A DNA stretch of 64,000 nt from Nostoc sp. CHAB 5844 (lineage in GTDB: Bacteria > Cyanobacteriota > Cyanobacteriia > Cyanobacteriales > Nostocaceae). Under the pieces are notes generated by a model. The model was given only the letters and a program-made list of their open reading frames with translations. It did no database searches and had not been told where the DNA came from. Positions 1 through 7,919 of the stretch are shown piece after piece (position 1 is the stretch's first letter; every line of letters starts with the position of its first letter). Both the position numbers and the translations under genes were made by a program. The stretch is from the NCBI RefSeq assembly GCF_020829595.1, contig NZ_JAIVFW010000033.1:17725-81724 (forward strand), given 5' to 3'.

Positions 1-489
1 GTTGCTTGTGGCACAGGCGAATTTGAAAGCTTATTACTTCAAGAAAATCCAATACAACAAATGATTGGAGTAGATATTTCAGAAAAAATGCTAACTTTAG
101 CTCAAGAAAAATGTTGTAATTATCCTAATGTCTCGTTTTGTGTTGGTTCTGCATCAGCATTACCTTGCGTCAGTGCTAGTTTTGATATTATTGTGTCTGC
201 AAGTGCGTTTCATTATTTTGAAAACCCTAATACTGCGTTAGCAGAAATGAAACGTGTTCTCAAGTCCGATGGTCAATTGGTAATTTTAGATTGGTGCAGA
301 GACTATTTTTTCTGTAAATTATTAGATTTATTTTTGAGGGTTTTTGATTCAGCCTATAAGCAGTGTTACTCTCAATCTGAATTTCATCAAATGCTAACTG
401 ATGCAGGTTTTAATATTTGTCGCGCTACCAAAATTCGCTTTGGCATATTCTGGGGATTAATGATAGCTACAGTTACACCTGAAATTTAG
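1..489 (+). CDS. class I SAM-dependent methyltransferase, 5' end outside the window
   Basis: The reading frame is open from base 1, so the gene begins upstream of the window. The first residues read VACGTGEFE, the glycine-rich motif I that binds S-adenosylmethionine. The acidic post-I strand (IGVDIS) follows, then the motif IV region (FDIIVSASAFHYF) and the PNTALAEMKRVLK segment typical of Methyltransf_11/25 proteins. The substrate cannot be told from the sequence. It ends about 100 bp before the DUF411 gene on the same strand. The Rossmann-fold methyltransferase call is firm; anything more specific would be a guess. Confidence 0.85.
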   Translation, partial: VACGTGEFESLLLQENPIQQMIGVDISEKMLTLAQEKCCNYPNVSFCVGSASALPCVSASFDIIVSASAFHYFENPNTALAEMKRVLKSDGQLVILDWCRDYFFCKLLDLFLRVFDSAYKQCYSQSEFHQMLTDAGFNICRATKIRFGIFWGLMIATVTPEI

Positions 490-588
490 ATAGGTTTGTT
501 AATGCTTAGTGCCATTATAAAATGGGCGATCGCTCGTCTTTGGTTAGCTATTTTAGTTACAATTATTATCAAAATAAGGATTTAAATA

Positions 589-1119
589 ATGACCAAAAAT
601 TTTTCTTTTAAAATAAGTAAATTACTGCGTCCCTTAGTAGCAGTAATAATTATTACTGTGGTAATCATGACTAGTAATTCTACATCTGCGATCGCCGCAA
701 GTGTTTGGGACAATGAAACACAATCTTATTCAGGGAATCAAGAAATCATAGTTTATCGTAGTCCTAGCTGTAGCTGTTGTGGAGCTTGGTTAGAACACAT
801 ACAAAAGCATGGTTTTAAAATCAAAGAAGATATCAAAACTGACGAGATGGAAGCAATTAAACAAAAGTATAATTTACCTCCAGAGTTAGCATCTTGTCAC
901 ACAGCAATTATTGACGGCTACGTAATGGAAGGTCATGTTCCTGCTGATGACATCAAGCGTTTTCTTAAGCACAAGCCTCAACTTGCTGGTTTAGCTGTTC
1001 CAGAAATGCCTATAGGAACACCAGGAATGGAAATGGGAAATACAAAACAGCCATTTTCTGTGATTGCATTTAATAAAAAGAGCGAATTTAAAGTATTTAA
1101 CAGATATGAATCTTATTAA
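589..1119 (+). CDS. DUF411 putative metal-binding protein, exported
   Basis: The 176-aa protein starts with a basic segment and a hydrophobic stretch (about residues 12-35) that looks like a signal peptide or anchor. A DUF411 domain follows from about residue 54. Its visible hallmarks are the cysteine cluster SPSCSCCGAW, which resembles a thioredoxin-like or metal-binding site, the SCHTAIIDGYVMEGHVP segment with a conserved Cys-His, and the late GLAVPEMPIGTPGMEMG motif rich in Met. DUF411 members are often found near copper-resistance genes, but no copper gene is seen here. A role in periplasmic copper handling is therefore family inference only. Confidence 0.85.
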   Translation: MTKNFSFKISKLLRPLVAVIIITVVIMTSNSTSAIAASVWDNETQSYSGNQEIIVYRSPSCSCCGAWLEHIQKHGFKIKEDIKTDEMEAIKQKYNLPPELASCHTAIIDGYVMEGHVPADDIKRFLKHKPQLAGLAVPEMPIGTPGMEMGNTKQPFSVIAFNKKSEFKVFNRYESY

Positions 1120-1139
1120 TTGATTGAGCATTGCTGAAT

Positions 1140-1784
1140 ATGACGATGAAAATCAACAATTCAATTGCACTCGACCAACCAATACAACAGAAGCCACTCA
1201 GCTTTGACGAGTTTCTCGTCCGTTATGGCGGCGATAACCGCTACGAACTGATTGATGGAGAGGTATTCGACTTGGAACCAACAGGTCTGCATGAAGAAAT
1301 TGCAGCCTTCATTACCGCAAAAGTCTGTGTCCAAATTGACGCAGCAAGCTTACCTTGGTTTGTCCTTCAACGAGGACTGTTGCGCCCTTCTAACATTGGT
1401 ATGACAGCATTTCGACCTGATGTTGCAGTTGTTGATCGCAATGAACTGACCAAAGAACCGCTTTGGTCTGACCAGTCAATTCTAACCTTGGGTAGTTCGA
1501 TTAAATTTGTGGCGGAAGTTGTTAGTAGCAACTGGCAAAATGATTATGCTCGTAAGCTAGAAGATTATGCGGTGTTAGGCATTCCCGAATATTGGATTGC
1601 AGACTACGCAGGGTTAGGTGGTACTCGACACATTGGCAAGCCCAAACAACCAACCCTCTCTATTTGTAGGCTAGTGAATGGGGAGTATGAAATTCAGCAA
1701 TTTCGGGGCAATCAGACCATCGTCTCTCTAACTTTTCCAAATTTAAAACTGACGGCTGAACAGGTGTTGAGGGCTGGTAAGTAA
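1140..1784 (+). CDS. Uma2 family (DUF820) PD-(D/E)XK nuclease-like protein
   Basis: This is a Uma2/DUF820 protein, a family greatly expanded in cyanobacteria and built on a restriction-endonuclease-like fold. The visible core is YELIDGEV near the N-terminus, RPDVAVVDR, and the catalytic-type strand KFVAEVVSSNW followed by YARKLEDYAVLGIPEYWIAD, which carries the Asp, Glu and Lys expected of PD-(D/E)XK enzymes. The open frame extends to a TTG at 1131, but ATG codons at 1140 and 1146 are more likely starts. The cellular role of the family is unknown. It converges on the TPR gene across a hairpin. Confidence 0.85.
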   Translation: MTMKINNSIALDQPIQQKPLSFDEFLVRYGGDNRYELIDGEVFDLEPTGLHEEIAAFITAKVCVQIDAASLPWFVLQRGLLRPSNIGMTAFRPDVAVVDRNELTKEPLWSDQSILTLGSSIKFVAEVVSSNWQNDYARKLEDYAVLGIPEYWIADYAGLGGTRHIGKPKQPTLSICRLVNGEYEIQQFRGNQTIVSLTFPNLKLTAEQVLRAGK

Positions 1785-1868
1785 AATTGCCATGATTCAA
1801 CATCGCAGGCAATTCCTCTAATTATTTGTAGTAAGGCTTTGGTTTAGTTGAAAAATCAATTAGGAAGC

Positions 1869-1896
1869 GGTGCGTTACGTTAAAGGCTAACGCACC
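1869..1896. terminator. hairpin between convergent genes
   Basis: A 9-bp perfect inverted repeat (GGTGCGTTA ... TAACGCACC) with a 10-nt loop lies between the converging Uma2 and TPR genes. There is no clear T-run, so it may be a dispersed cyanobacterial repeat acting as a terminator rather than a canonical rho-independent site. Confidence 0.45.
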
Positions 1897-1905
1897 CTGC
1901 CAAAA

Positions 1906-3063
1906 TCAACTTTGCTTTTTCTGCATTTTAGTTAATCTATCTTTCAACACTAGTTCTCGTTTGGTATCTTCTAGTATGTGGGCGATCGCAATTGCTCTTT
2001 CGTAAAAATTACGCGCAGTCATATAATTACCTAACTGCTCGTATAACTCAGCATAAGATTCAAAAGATTTCAATTGTTCTGGCAGATTTTGCAATTCTTG
2101 CGCCAGAATTAAACGTTGTTGGAGTAATTCAAAAGCGCGTTCATTGCGTCCTACGGAACTGTGCGCTTTGACTAAACCATCAATGGCGCGTAATTGGATG
2201 GTGCGATCGCCATTTATTTTCGCCATCCGCATCGCCAAGCCATAAGCGCCGATGGTATCCTGATAATTTCCGGCAGCAAGATAAGCATCACCTAAATTAT
2301 TTAGAGTGTTGGCTTCACCGATGGCATCACCTTTTTGACGGCGATAAATTAAAGCAGTTTCATAAAGTTTAATCGCCTTATTGTAATCACCCAATCTAGC
2401 AGCAACTAAACCTAAATTGCTCAAAGAAAGTCCTTGTCCTTCGATATTTTTTACACCTTGAGCAATTGTCAAAGCTTCCTTAACTGTACGACCTGCGGCG
2501 ACTGTTTCACCTTCTTGTAAGAGAATAGCAGCTATATTATTTAAGGCAAAAATTTGTGCTTGAAAATCTTTGGTATCACGTGCGATCGCTAACCGACGAC
2601 GTAAAGCATCTTCCCCTTCTTTATAACGCTCTTGTTGAATATAAGCCTTGGCTAGTAACTCATAGGTTAAACCTGTAGATCTAAAATCGCTAATCGAGTG
2701 ATAAATATCTAAAGCTTGCAAACAAGAATTAATAGTTTTATCAGCGTGTCCTGACCGATATTGCTGTTCGCCAATCCGTAGCAAACTATCAGCTTCATCC
2801 CTCGATTGTTGCCAACTGGAACTGCTTAACGGACGATGAAGTTGCTGTGTAATATCACTAGCATTTGCGGCGAGCGGACTTAATACAAAAGTAAAAAGTA
2901 ACAAGGAAAAACTGAAAAATTGGGATGTATCAACCCGTCGCCAGGTAGTAACACCCTTAAGAAGCCAAAATCCATAGCTTCTGGAGTAAAAAGTGTAAGC
3001 GGAATCCAAAACGTTATGCTTTGGGAATAAATGCCGTTGCTGCATAAAACTTACCCGTGACAT
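1906..3063 (-). CDS. TPR-repeat protein, probably exported or membrane anchored
   Basis: The 385-aa protein consists mostly of tetratricopeptide repeats from about residue 90 to 380, with clear A/B helices such as LGDYNKAIKLYETALIYRRQ and LGNYMTARNFYERAIAIAHI. A hydrophobic stretch at about residues 48-68 ending in PLAANA resembles a signal sequence. It sits unusually far from the annotated ATG, so the true start may be downstream, although no good alternative ATG is visible. TPR scaffolds mediate protein-protein contacts; the partner is unknown. The same-strand sigma-like gene lies just upstream, suggesting a possible pair. Confidence 0.75.
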   Translation of the reverse strand: MSRVSFMQQRHLFPKHNVLDSAYTFYSRSYGFWLLKGVTTWRRVDTSQFFSFSLLLFTFVLSPLAANASDITQQLHRPLSSSSWQQSRDEADSLLRIGEQQYRSGHADKTINSCLQALDIYHSISDFRSTGLTYELLAKAYIQQERYKEGEDALRRRLAIARDTKDFQAQIFALNNIAAILLQEGETVAAGRTVKEALTIAQGVKNIEGQGLSLSNLGLVAARLGDYNKAIKLYETALIYRRQKGDAIGEANTLNNLGDAYLAAGNYQDTIGAYGLAMRMAKINGDRTIQLRAIDGLVKAHSSVGRNERAFELLQQRLILAQELQNLPEQLKSFESYAELYEQLGNYMTARNFYERAIAIAHILEDTKRELVLKDRLTKMQKKQS

Positions 3064-3135
3064 TTCGGCTGAGAGTATAAAGTTTCATTAAAAGTTTTAT
3101 TTGTTGCGGCATAATTACCATAAACATAAGCGATA

Positions 3136-3774
3136 TTACTTAGTTGATGATTGCACTAAATCTTCTCCCAAGTAGATAGCACGAATGTCAGCAGGTAATT
3201 TGTCCTCTAGCATACGATAGCCTGACTGAAGAAAATTGGCTACTTCGGCAGGTGCGATTCTTTCGCCTTCCGCTTGCAGATAAGCCGCAATTCTTGTTTC
3301 ACTCCAATGAAAAGTTTGTGCCATCAACACCATCAATCGTAATATCGGTGGCAGTTGGTCTAAAGCCTTTTCCACGTAGCACCATAAAGGTGGAGAAGTA
3401 GCTTGCAGAGAATAATGAATGGCTTCGGTTGGCGGTAGTTCAATCTCGTTGATACAAAAAGCTGTGATGTTAATTAGCCAATTTTGCAATGTTAAGCCTT
3501 CTTGTCCTGGCGGCGGGTTTTCTAAATCGAGTCCGCCGAGTTCGTAATAGATATGTCGCCAAGTCACAGCAAACAGATAATCTGCCTGTACAGGCGATCG
3601 CGCCGAATGCTGAATTAAGGTGTAGACTATCGGGCTATAACGGCAAAAAATCACTGTAAAGTACTTGCCAGCCTCTGGATAACGCTGAAACAGACTCAGC
3701 AATTCCTGGTCATTGTGATGAAACAGCGACTTAACTAGCGGATGATTAGTTTCTGGAAAATGAGGAATTTGCAT
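3136..3774 (-). CDS. sigma-70-like protein, divergent
   Basis: This 212-aa protein resembles cyanobacterial proteins labelled sigma-70 family. An N-terminal helical region (about residues 20-80, LLSLFQRYPEAGKYFTVIF and VQADYLFAVTWRHIYYEL) looks like region 2. A C-terminal region (about 135-200, LDQLPPILRLMVLMAQ and ETRIAAYLQAEG) matches region 4 topology, in which a helix-turn-helix binds the -35 box. The DNA-binding residues are atypical, so promoter recognition is uncertain. The TPR gene lies 72 bp downstream on the same strand and could be a regulatory partner. Confidence 0.55.
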   Translation of the reverse strand: MQIPHFPETNHPLVKSLFHHNDQELLSLFQRYPEAGKYFTVIFCRYSPIVYTLIQHSARSPVQADYLFAVTWRHIYYELGGLDLENPPPGQEGLTLQNWLINITAFCINEIELPPTEAIHYSLQATSPPLWCYVEKALDQLPPILRLMVLMAQTFHWSETRIAAYLQAEGERIAPAEVANFLQSGYRMLEDKLPADIRAIYLGEDLVQSSTK

Positions 3775-3984
3775 AAGTCTTTTAGCTAAGAGTTGTTAAG
3801 ATAATGTTTATAACAACAGCCCCAGAGTGCAACCCGTAAAATTCTGCCCATAAAATTTTGGTTAGGGTCTGTTTGCTGCCGAAGCTCAGACTACTTTAGT
3901 ATTGATACACTAGAAACAAAGACTTAATATTAGTCTTTATCAATAAGAATAAAAGCGGCTCCCTTATACAATCTTTATTTGTTC

Positions 3985-4581
3985 ATGGTTATAGCAGCTA
4001 ATGTGATGCAGTTTTTGCTTGCTCCGTTGACTTTAGGCTCGTTTTTACCATCCCTGCCTTTGGATAGCCTGTTTTCCACTCAAGGCATTATGGTAATGCT
4101 GCTTGCGGCCTACGCTGGAGCTATGTGGATGTTCCTCACCAGTGCGCCCAAAGTCCACACCGTCATGGTGTCAGATTTGGAGATTGCGCGACAGTTGTAT
4201 GAAGGGCTGCTAGATTTGCCAGCAGCTGAAGTGCCTTTGCATTACTACTACAACTATGAACAAACCATTGGTACAACGGCGATTGATCCGTTGTATATGT
4301 CCACAAGTCCTAACTGGTCTAACAAAACACTGAATAATGCCAACGAAGGACTTTGGTATCAACTAAAGAAAAATACCCAACTACACGTCATTACAGGAGC
4401 CAGTTTAGGCAGCAAAAATCAGCAACGTCACGTTTGTTTTGACCGTGATTGCCTAGAAATGATTTTATTACGAGTAGAAACTCGTGGTTTAAAATTCAAG
4501 ATTCGCAACCAAAAGCCTCTAAATTTTTTAATCAAGGACTACGAAGGGCGGATTATTGAATTAGCTGAAGTGGCGAATTAG
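3985..4581 (+). CDS. membrane-anchored VOC/glyoxalase-like protein
   Basis: About 199 residues. The N-terminal 60 residues hold two hydrophobic segments (VIAANVMQFLLAPLTLGSFL and IMVMLLAAYAGAMWMFL). A soluble domain beginning KVHTVMVSDLEIARQLYEGLL follows, the typical first strand-helix of the vicinal-oxygen-chelate fold. It ends with NFLIKDYEGRIIELAEV, the usual last strand carrying a metal-ligand Glu. Metal ligands and substrate cannot be assigned by eye. A TTG at 3979 is in frame, but the ATG at 3985 is preferred. It stands alone, between a divergent gene and a palindrome. Confidence 0.6.
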   Translation: MVIAANVMQFLLAPLTLGSFLPSLPLDSLFSTQGIMVMLLAAYAGAMWMFLTSAPKVHTVMVSDLEIARQLYEGLLDLPAAEVPLHYYYNYEQTIGTTAIDPLYMSTSPNWSNKTLNNANEGLWYQLKKNTQLHVITGASLGSKNQQRHVCFDRDCLEMILLRVETRGLKFKIRNQKPLNFLIKDYEGRIIELAEVAN

Positions 4582-4608
4582 TCAGAGAACTAGTAGGCTG
4601 AGAAACAA

Positions 4609-4641
4609 TGTAGAGAGACGTAGCATTGCTACGTCTTTACA
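4609..4641. repeat. dispersed palindrome, GTAGAGACGT family (imperfect copy)
   Basis: Arms TGTAGAGAGACGTAGCA and TTGCTACGTCTTTACA pair almost fully. It lies just after the VOC-like gene, where it could terminate transcription. It is one of six related palindromes in this window. Confidence 0.6.
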
Positions 4642-4724
4642 AAATGTTTGGGTAACGCAGAATAAATTTCTCAAAATTTCTAGTCCTAATTGTTTTACGG
4701 CAGTCGTCACTAAATAATGTCAAG

Positions 4725-4925
4725 ATGAAAGCTGAGACCATCAGTGTATTATTAAAAGCTTACGCACAATTGCAAGAAATCATTGACGAATTATATGAAG
4801 CTCATGACAGAGCCATCGAAAATAATGATTTTGATGACGCTAGTTTACTGGCTAGTAGAGCAGATAAACTTTATCAAGAGGCAGAAAATCTAGAAATTTT
4901 GATTACAGAATTGGACGACAGATGA
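4725..4925 (+). CDS. small acidic coiled-coil protein
   Basis: A 66-aa acidic protein predicted by eye to be wholly helical, with heptad-like spacing of Leu, Ile and Ala (LLKAYAQLQEIIDELYEAHDR). Its stop codon overlaps the next start in the arrangement ATGA, the usual sign of translational coupling. I do not recognise the family. The two gene products may form a coiled-coil pair, one acidic and one basic. The start is ATG at 4725; no strong Shine-Dalgarno sequence is seen. Confidence 0.6.
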   Translation: MKAETISVLLKAYAQLQEIIDELYEAHDRAIENNDFDDASLLASRADKLYQEAENLEILITELDDR

Positions 4926-5125
4926 AAACAATTGAAGAGTTAAAAACTCGAATTCAGGAACTTAGTAAACAAGCAGTTGAACTCAGGCAAAAAGGCTCCG
5001 AAGTTTACCAAACTAACCAAGAGCAAGCTAAACAGTTCAGGCAAGAAGCAAGAGAAGCTATGAAGCGCTGCCAAGTATTAATACAAGAATTGAAGCGAAC
5101 AGTAGAAATTGACCGCACTCCATAG
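4922..5125 (+). CDS. small basic coiled-coil protein coupled to the preceding gene
   Basis: A 67-aa protein rich in Gln, Lys and Glu, almost entirely helical (KTIEELKTRIQELSKQAVEL). It starts inside the stop of the preceding gene (ATGA overlap of 4 bp), so the two are very probably co-translated. I do not recognise the family. The opposite charge balance of the pair makes a heteromeric coiled coil plausible, which is inference. Confidence 0.6.
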   Translation: MKTIEELKTRIQELSKQAVELRQKGSEVYQTNQEQAKQFRQEAREAMKRCQVLIQELKRTVEIDRTP

Positions 5126-5259
5126 GCAAATGAAATAAGATGAAACTGGTAGAGCGCCGACTAACCCTCTACAATTAAAAATATTTAACTATTAGTTGAA
5201 TGAAGTTTTGCAATACGTTAATGTAACGTATTCTGACTCTTAAAACACTAACATTGAGT

Positions 5260-5562
5260 ATGTTCGATACTGAAAGTAATCCCATTTCAATTAGGACTGC
5301 TGTTTCTAAAGCGATGGAATTCGTGCGTGATCTTTACGAAGACAAACAAGTCAAAGATATTTTGTTGGAAGAAATCGAGTTTTCAGAGTCTGCCAATCAG
5401 TGGCTAGTAACCATTAGCTTTAGCATAGACAAGATAAAAGACGACTCATCTTCATTGATTTTCTCCACAAGAGAGCGAGGAGAGCTAGGTCGTAAATACA
5501 AAATTGTGCATATAGATGCTCAATCTGGAAAGCCTATCTCTATGAAGATCAGGGAACTCTAA
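5260..5562 (+). CDS. hypothetical protein upstream of a PIN-domain gene, possible antitoxin-like partner
   Basis: About 100 residues; an in-frame TTG at 5254 precedes the preferred ATG at 5260. The protein has a helical N-terminal part (RTAVSKAMEFVRDLYEDKQV) and a beta-rich remainder (WLVTISFSI, YKIVHIDAQSGKPISMKI). It stops four bases before the start of the PIN-domain pseudogene, so the two formed one transcription unit. I do not recognise the family. The position immediately 5' of a PIN gene is that of an antitoxin, but the sequence lacks a recognisable DNA-binding motif. With the PIN gene broken, it is now an orphan. Confidence 0.65.
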   Translation: MFDTESNPISIRTAVSKAMEFVRDLYEDKQVKDILLEEIEFSESANQWLVTISFSIDKIKDDSSSLIFSTRERGELGRKYKIVHIDAQSGKPISMKIREL

Positions 5563-5566
5563 ACCC

Positions 5567-6207
5567 ATGAAAATATCAAGCGAATTAAGAACACTGTTGC
5601 TTGATACCAATCTGCTTTTGCTGTTGTTTATTGGAGCCAAAGACCCTAAGTTAATTCCGAAAGCAAAAACTTTAACAGCATTTGAAGAGTCTGATTATGA
5701 TCTACTGGCAAAAGTGATCCGTTACAATTTTACTTCGCTAGTAATATAACAACTCCCCATATTATGACCGAGGTATCCAATTTATTAGGAAAAGAACGCG
5801 ATGACATCAAATCCGGAGGTCGAGAGGCGATGGCTGAATTCCTCAAAAAATGCCGTGAAATTACCGAGCAGTCCGTTATCTTGGTTGAGCGCCCAGAATT
5901 TATGCGCTTAGGTCTGATATCAAGTTCGGGTGATTACTTATAATAAAATCTATCAATGTAGGTTGGGTTGAACGGCAGTGAAACCCAACATAAATCTAGA
6001 TAAGCGTGTTGGGTTTCGTTCCTCAACCCAACCTACAGATATTATAAGTGTTTAACCAGACATGATCTGACTGATGTTGCTATTGCTGTTGCTGCTGAAC
6101 TCCCAGCCTTCGTTCTTACCGCAGCTGCTCCCCTGTATATTCATGTATCCAATTCTGGCTTACAAGTTGCCAATTTTAACCATATCCGACAGGGCGCATG
6201 GACATAA
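5567..6207 (+). pseudogene. PIN-domain protein gene, broken by a frameshift and a MITE insertion
   Basis: Three pieces in sequence read as one PIN-domain protein. Piece 1 (from 5567) gives LLLDTNLLLLLFIG with the first catalytic Asp and ESDYDLLAKVI, then hits a stop at 5747. Piece 2 continues in another frame before that stop (about 5731 onward: SNITTPHIMTEVSNLLG, later PEFMRLGL), so one base was gained or lost near 5725-5735. Piece 3 resumes at about 6066 with LTDVAIAVAAE and ends YIHVSNSGLQVANFNHIR with a TAA at 6205. A 150-bp inverted-repeat element separates pieces 2 and 3. PIN proteins are Mg-dependent RNases; this copy should be inactive. Confidence 0.85.
5917..6066. mobile_element. MITE-like element inserted in the PIN gene
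   Basis: A 150-bp palindromic element. The outer ends (ATATCAAGTTCGG ... CCAGACATGAT) are imperfect terminal inverted repeats that continue to ACTTATAATA on both sides. Inner arms (GTAGGTTGGGTTGA / TCAACCCAACCTAC) form a long hairpin. It is flanked by CTGA on both sides (5914-5917 and 6067-6070), and removing the element plus one CTGA restores the PIN reading frame. No transposase is encoded. The ends match those of the relic at 22162-22280. Confidence 0.8.
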
Positions 6208-6216
6208 GCTCATTTG

Positions 6217-6996
6217 TTACATATATCGTGTGAGTTGTACACGGTAACGGTCTTTTTTCGTAACCGCAACTTCTCCAACTTCTAAACGTCCTTTACCGCG
6301 AATCGCAACTAAGTCGCCAGATTTGACTTGAAAACTTGCTTGCGTAATTTCCTTCCAGTTGACACGTACATCGCCAGCATCGATTAAATCTACCATTTTG
6401 CTGCGAGACATACCAAAACCCGCACTGGCGATCGCATCTAATCTTAAAGAAGCCTCTACAGTAGTTAATTCTTTTTTCTTTGGTTCGCGAATTTTTAACT
6501 CGCTAATATCAATCTGCTGAGTTTTCACGGGAACCGATCGCACCTGTTGCAAATTCATCTGCAAAAATTCTGCCATTTCTGGCACAACAATTACTTGCGC
6601 TCCTCGTTCTCCCAGCACAATAATATCTCCCGTCTTCTCCCGGACAATTCCTGTTCCCAACATCGCACCTAAAAAGTCACGGTGAGTAGCGGTATCAAAC
6701 AAAAAATTACCAGCAATTTCTAAGACAACAATAGCAACTTGTGATTGATCTAAAGGGATTTCTCCACGAGCGATCGCAATTCTTTGCCGTTCAGCTTGAG
6801 GATATCCACCCCACGCCAGCAACTGCACCTCAGTTAGTCTGCTGAAAACTCGGTGAATTTCTGCTAACTCTGGCGGAGATAAAAAATCCGTCAAAACTAC
6901 TTCCCAAGTTTTGATGGCTTGCTCCGCCTGATCAATCACACGAGCAACACTATCTCGATTTTCTACACCCTTTAAAAGTTCTTCTCGTGGCAACAT
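6217..6996 (-). CDS. photosystem II S4 domain protein (YlmH-like)
   Basis: The 259-aa protein fits the cyanobacterial PS II S4 domain family in length and composition. The C-terminal part (about residues 180-245: ASLRLDAIASAGFGMSRSKMVDLI, AGDVRVNWKEI, VKSGDLVAIRGKGRLEVGEV) is an S4 RNA-binding domain. The N-terminal part is the YlmH-type domain (ELAEIHRVFSRL, QRIAIARGEI). Disruption of such genes has been linked to photosystem II in cyanobacteria and plants, but an RNA-binding or ribosome-associated role is more general. The ATG start is followed by a conserved MLPREELLKGVENRD. The 3' end abuts the PIN pseudogene, tail to tail. Confidence 0.9.
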   Translation of the reverse strand: MLPREELLKGVENRDSVARVIDQAEQAIKTWEVVLTDFLSPPELAEIHRVFSRLTEVQLLAWGGYPQAERQRIAIARGEIPLDQSQVAIVVLEIAGNFLFDTATHRDFLGAMLGTGIVREKTGDIIVLGERGAQVIVVPEMAEFLQMNLQQVRSVPVKTQQIDISELKIREPKKKELTTVEASLRLDAIASAGFGMSRSKMVDLIDAGDVRVNWKEITQASFQVKSGDLVAIRGKGRLEVGEVAVTKKDRYRVQLTRYM

Positions 6997-7070
6997 TATT
7001 AAAAGTCAATGGTCATTGGTCATTGGTCATTAGTAAGAAGGCTAAACTATCAAATTTCATACTTCATACT

Positions 7071-7568
7071 TCACACTTCAGAGTATCCTTGAATATTTTC
7101 TGGTTCAAACTGACGTAATATCCGGGTTGCTTGCCGGGTAAGAGTTTCCGAACCCTGAACTACAATTAAGTATTTGCCAGCATCCAAGCGATTGCGATAG
7201 GGCAAAGCATCACCACTACCTGCAATCATACCTACTCCACCACCGACAAACACACTACCCATAGCACCACTAGCAGCCCCCAGCAGTCCGCCAATAACAT
7301 GATTGCCGATTTCACCTGCCCAAGCAAAGGTATTTAAACCAGTGATGACGCTGAAGGTAAAACCCGCAAAAAAGCCAAATGGTACTAACCAAAATGCCAT
7401 CAGCCGTGCTTGCTTTTTAGCTTGCTCTTTAGGATCAATCAAACCGAACTCGTCAGCAGTTTTATATCCCTTACCCAGGATGATGCTCTTGATGCTGTCT
7501 TTTTCTAACGCTAAATAAGCAGCTTCAGCTTGGATACGGTCTGGTAATACGGCAACAAGGTAATTCAT
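7071..7568 (-). CDS. cyanobacterial conserved membrane protein with glycine-zipper segment
   Basis: 165 residues. The N-terminal 30 residues (MNYLVAVLPDRIQAEAAYLAL) and C-terminal tail (YLIVVQGSETLTRQATRIL) resemble the ferredoxin-like lobes of stress-type DUF1269/17M-like proteins. Between them lie two hydrophobic segments, LMAFWLVPFGFFAGFTFSVI and the Gly/Ala-rich VIGGLLGAASGAMGSVFVGGGVG. The family's function is unknown. The stop codon lies within a heptamer repeat (CTTCATA/CTTCACA), so the last residues may vary between strains. Upstream is a 350-bp repeat-containing gap. Confidence 0.7.
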   Translation of the reverse strand: MNYLVAVLPDRIQAEAAYLALEKDSIKSIILGKGYKTADEFGLIDPKEQAKKQARLMAFWLVPFGFFAGFTFSVITGLNTFAWAGEIGNHVIGGLLGAASGAMGSVFVGGGVGMIAGSGDALPYRNRLDAGKYLIVVQGSETLTRQATRILRQFEPENIQGYSEV

Positions 7569-7919
7569 TTATCTAACAACAGTTGTCTCTTGAGAAGTTT
7601 CGCCTTCATTACCAGGGTATCAGTAAAAAAGTGCTGAGTGTTGAGTGCTGAGTAAGTTCCGCATATTTTTGCGTCTGCTGCCGCTACGTAAGTCTTTCGG
7701 GGCAATTCTAGCCAAGTCCTCTTAGCTTCTTCTTTGTGTTATGTCTCTCGGATAAGCATATGTCTCACCTATTGTTACTACAAATTAAATAATTTTTTAA
7801 TTGTCAATCCCTAATCATGAGTTAGAGCGATCGCTTTATCTAGTGAAACAATATAAAGACTTACTTCCTAACCTTAAAAACCGCTATACACTTATAGTAA
7901 GTTAATAAATTTTATATTT
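7569..7919. other. intergenic, repeat-bearing, divergent promoters
   Basis: A 351-bp gap between divergent genes. It contains short tandem variants of GAGTGCTGAGT near 7633-7652 and an AT-rich stretch before the DUF4058 gene. No gene or convincing promoter motif was seen. Confidence 0.5.

Noticed and set aside
502..585. 27-codon hydrophobic frame (MLSAIIKWAIARLWLAILVT...) just before the DUF411 gene
   Set aside because: It contains a HIP1 octamer, has no ribosome binding site and is too short to support without homologues.
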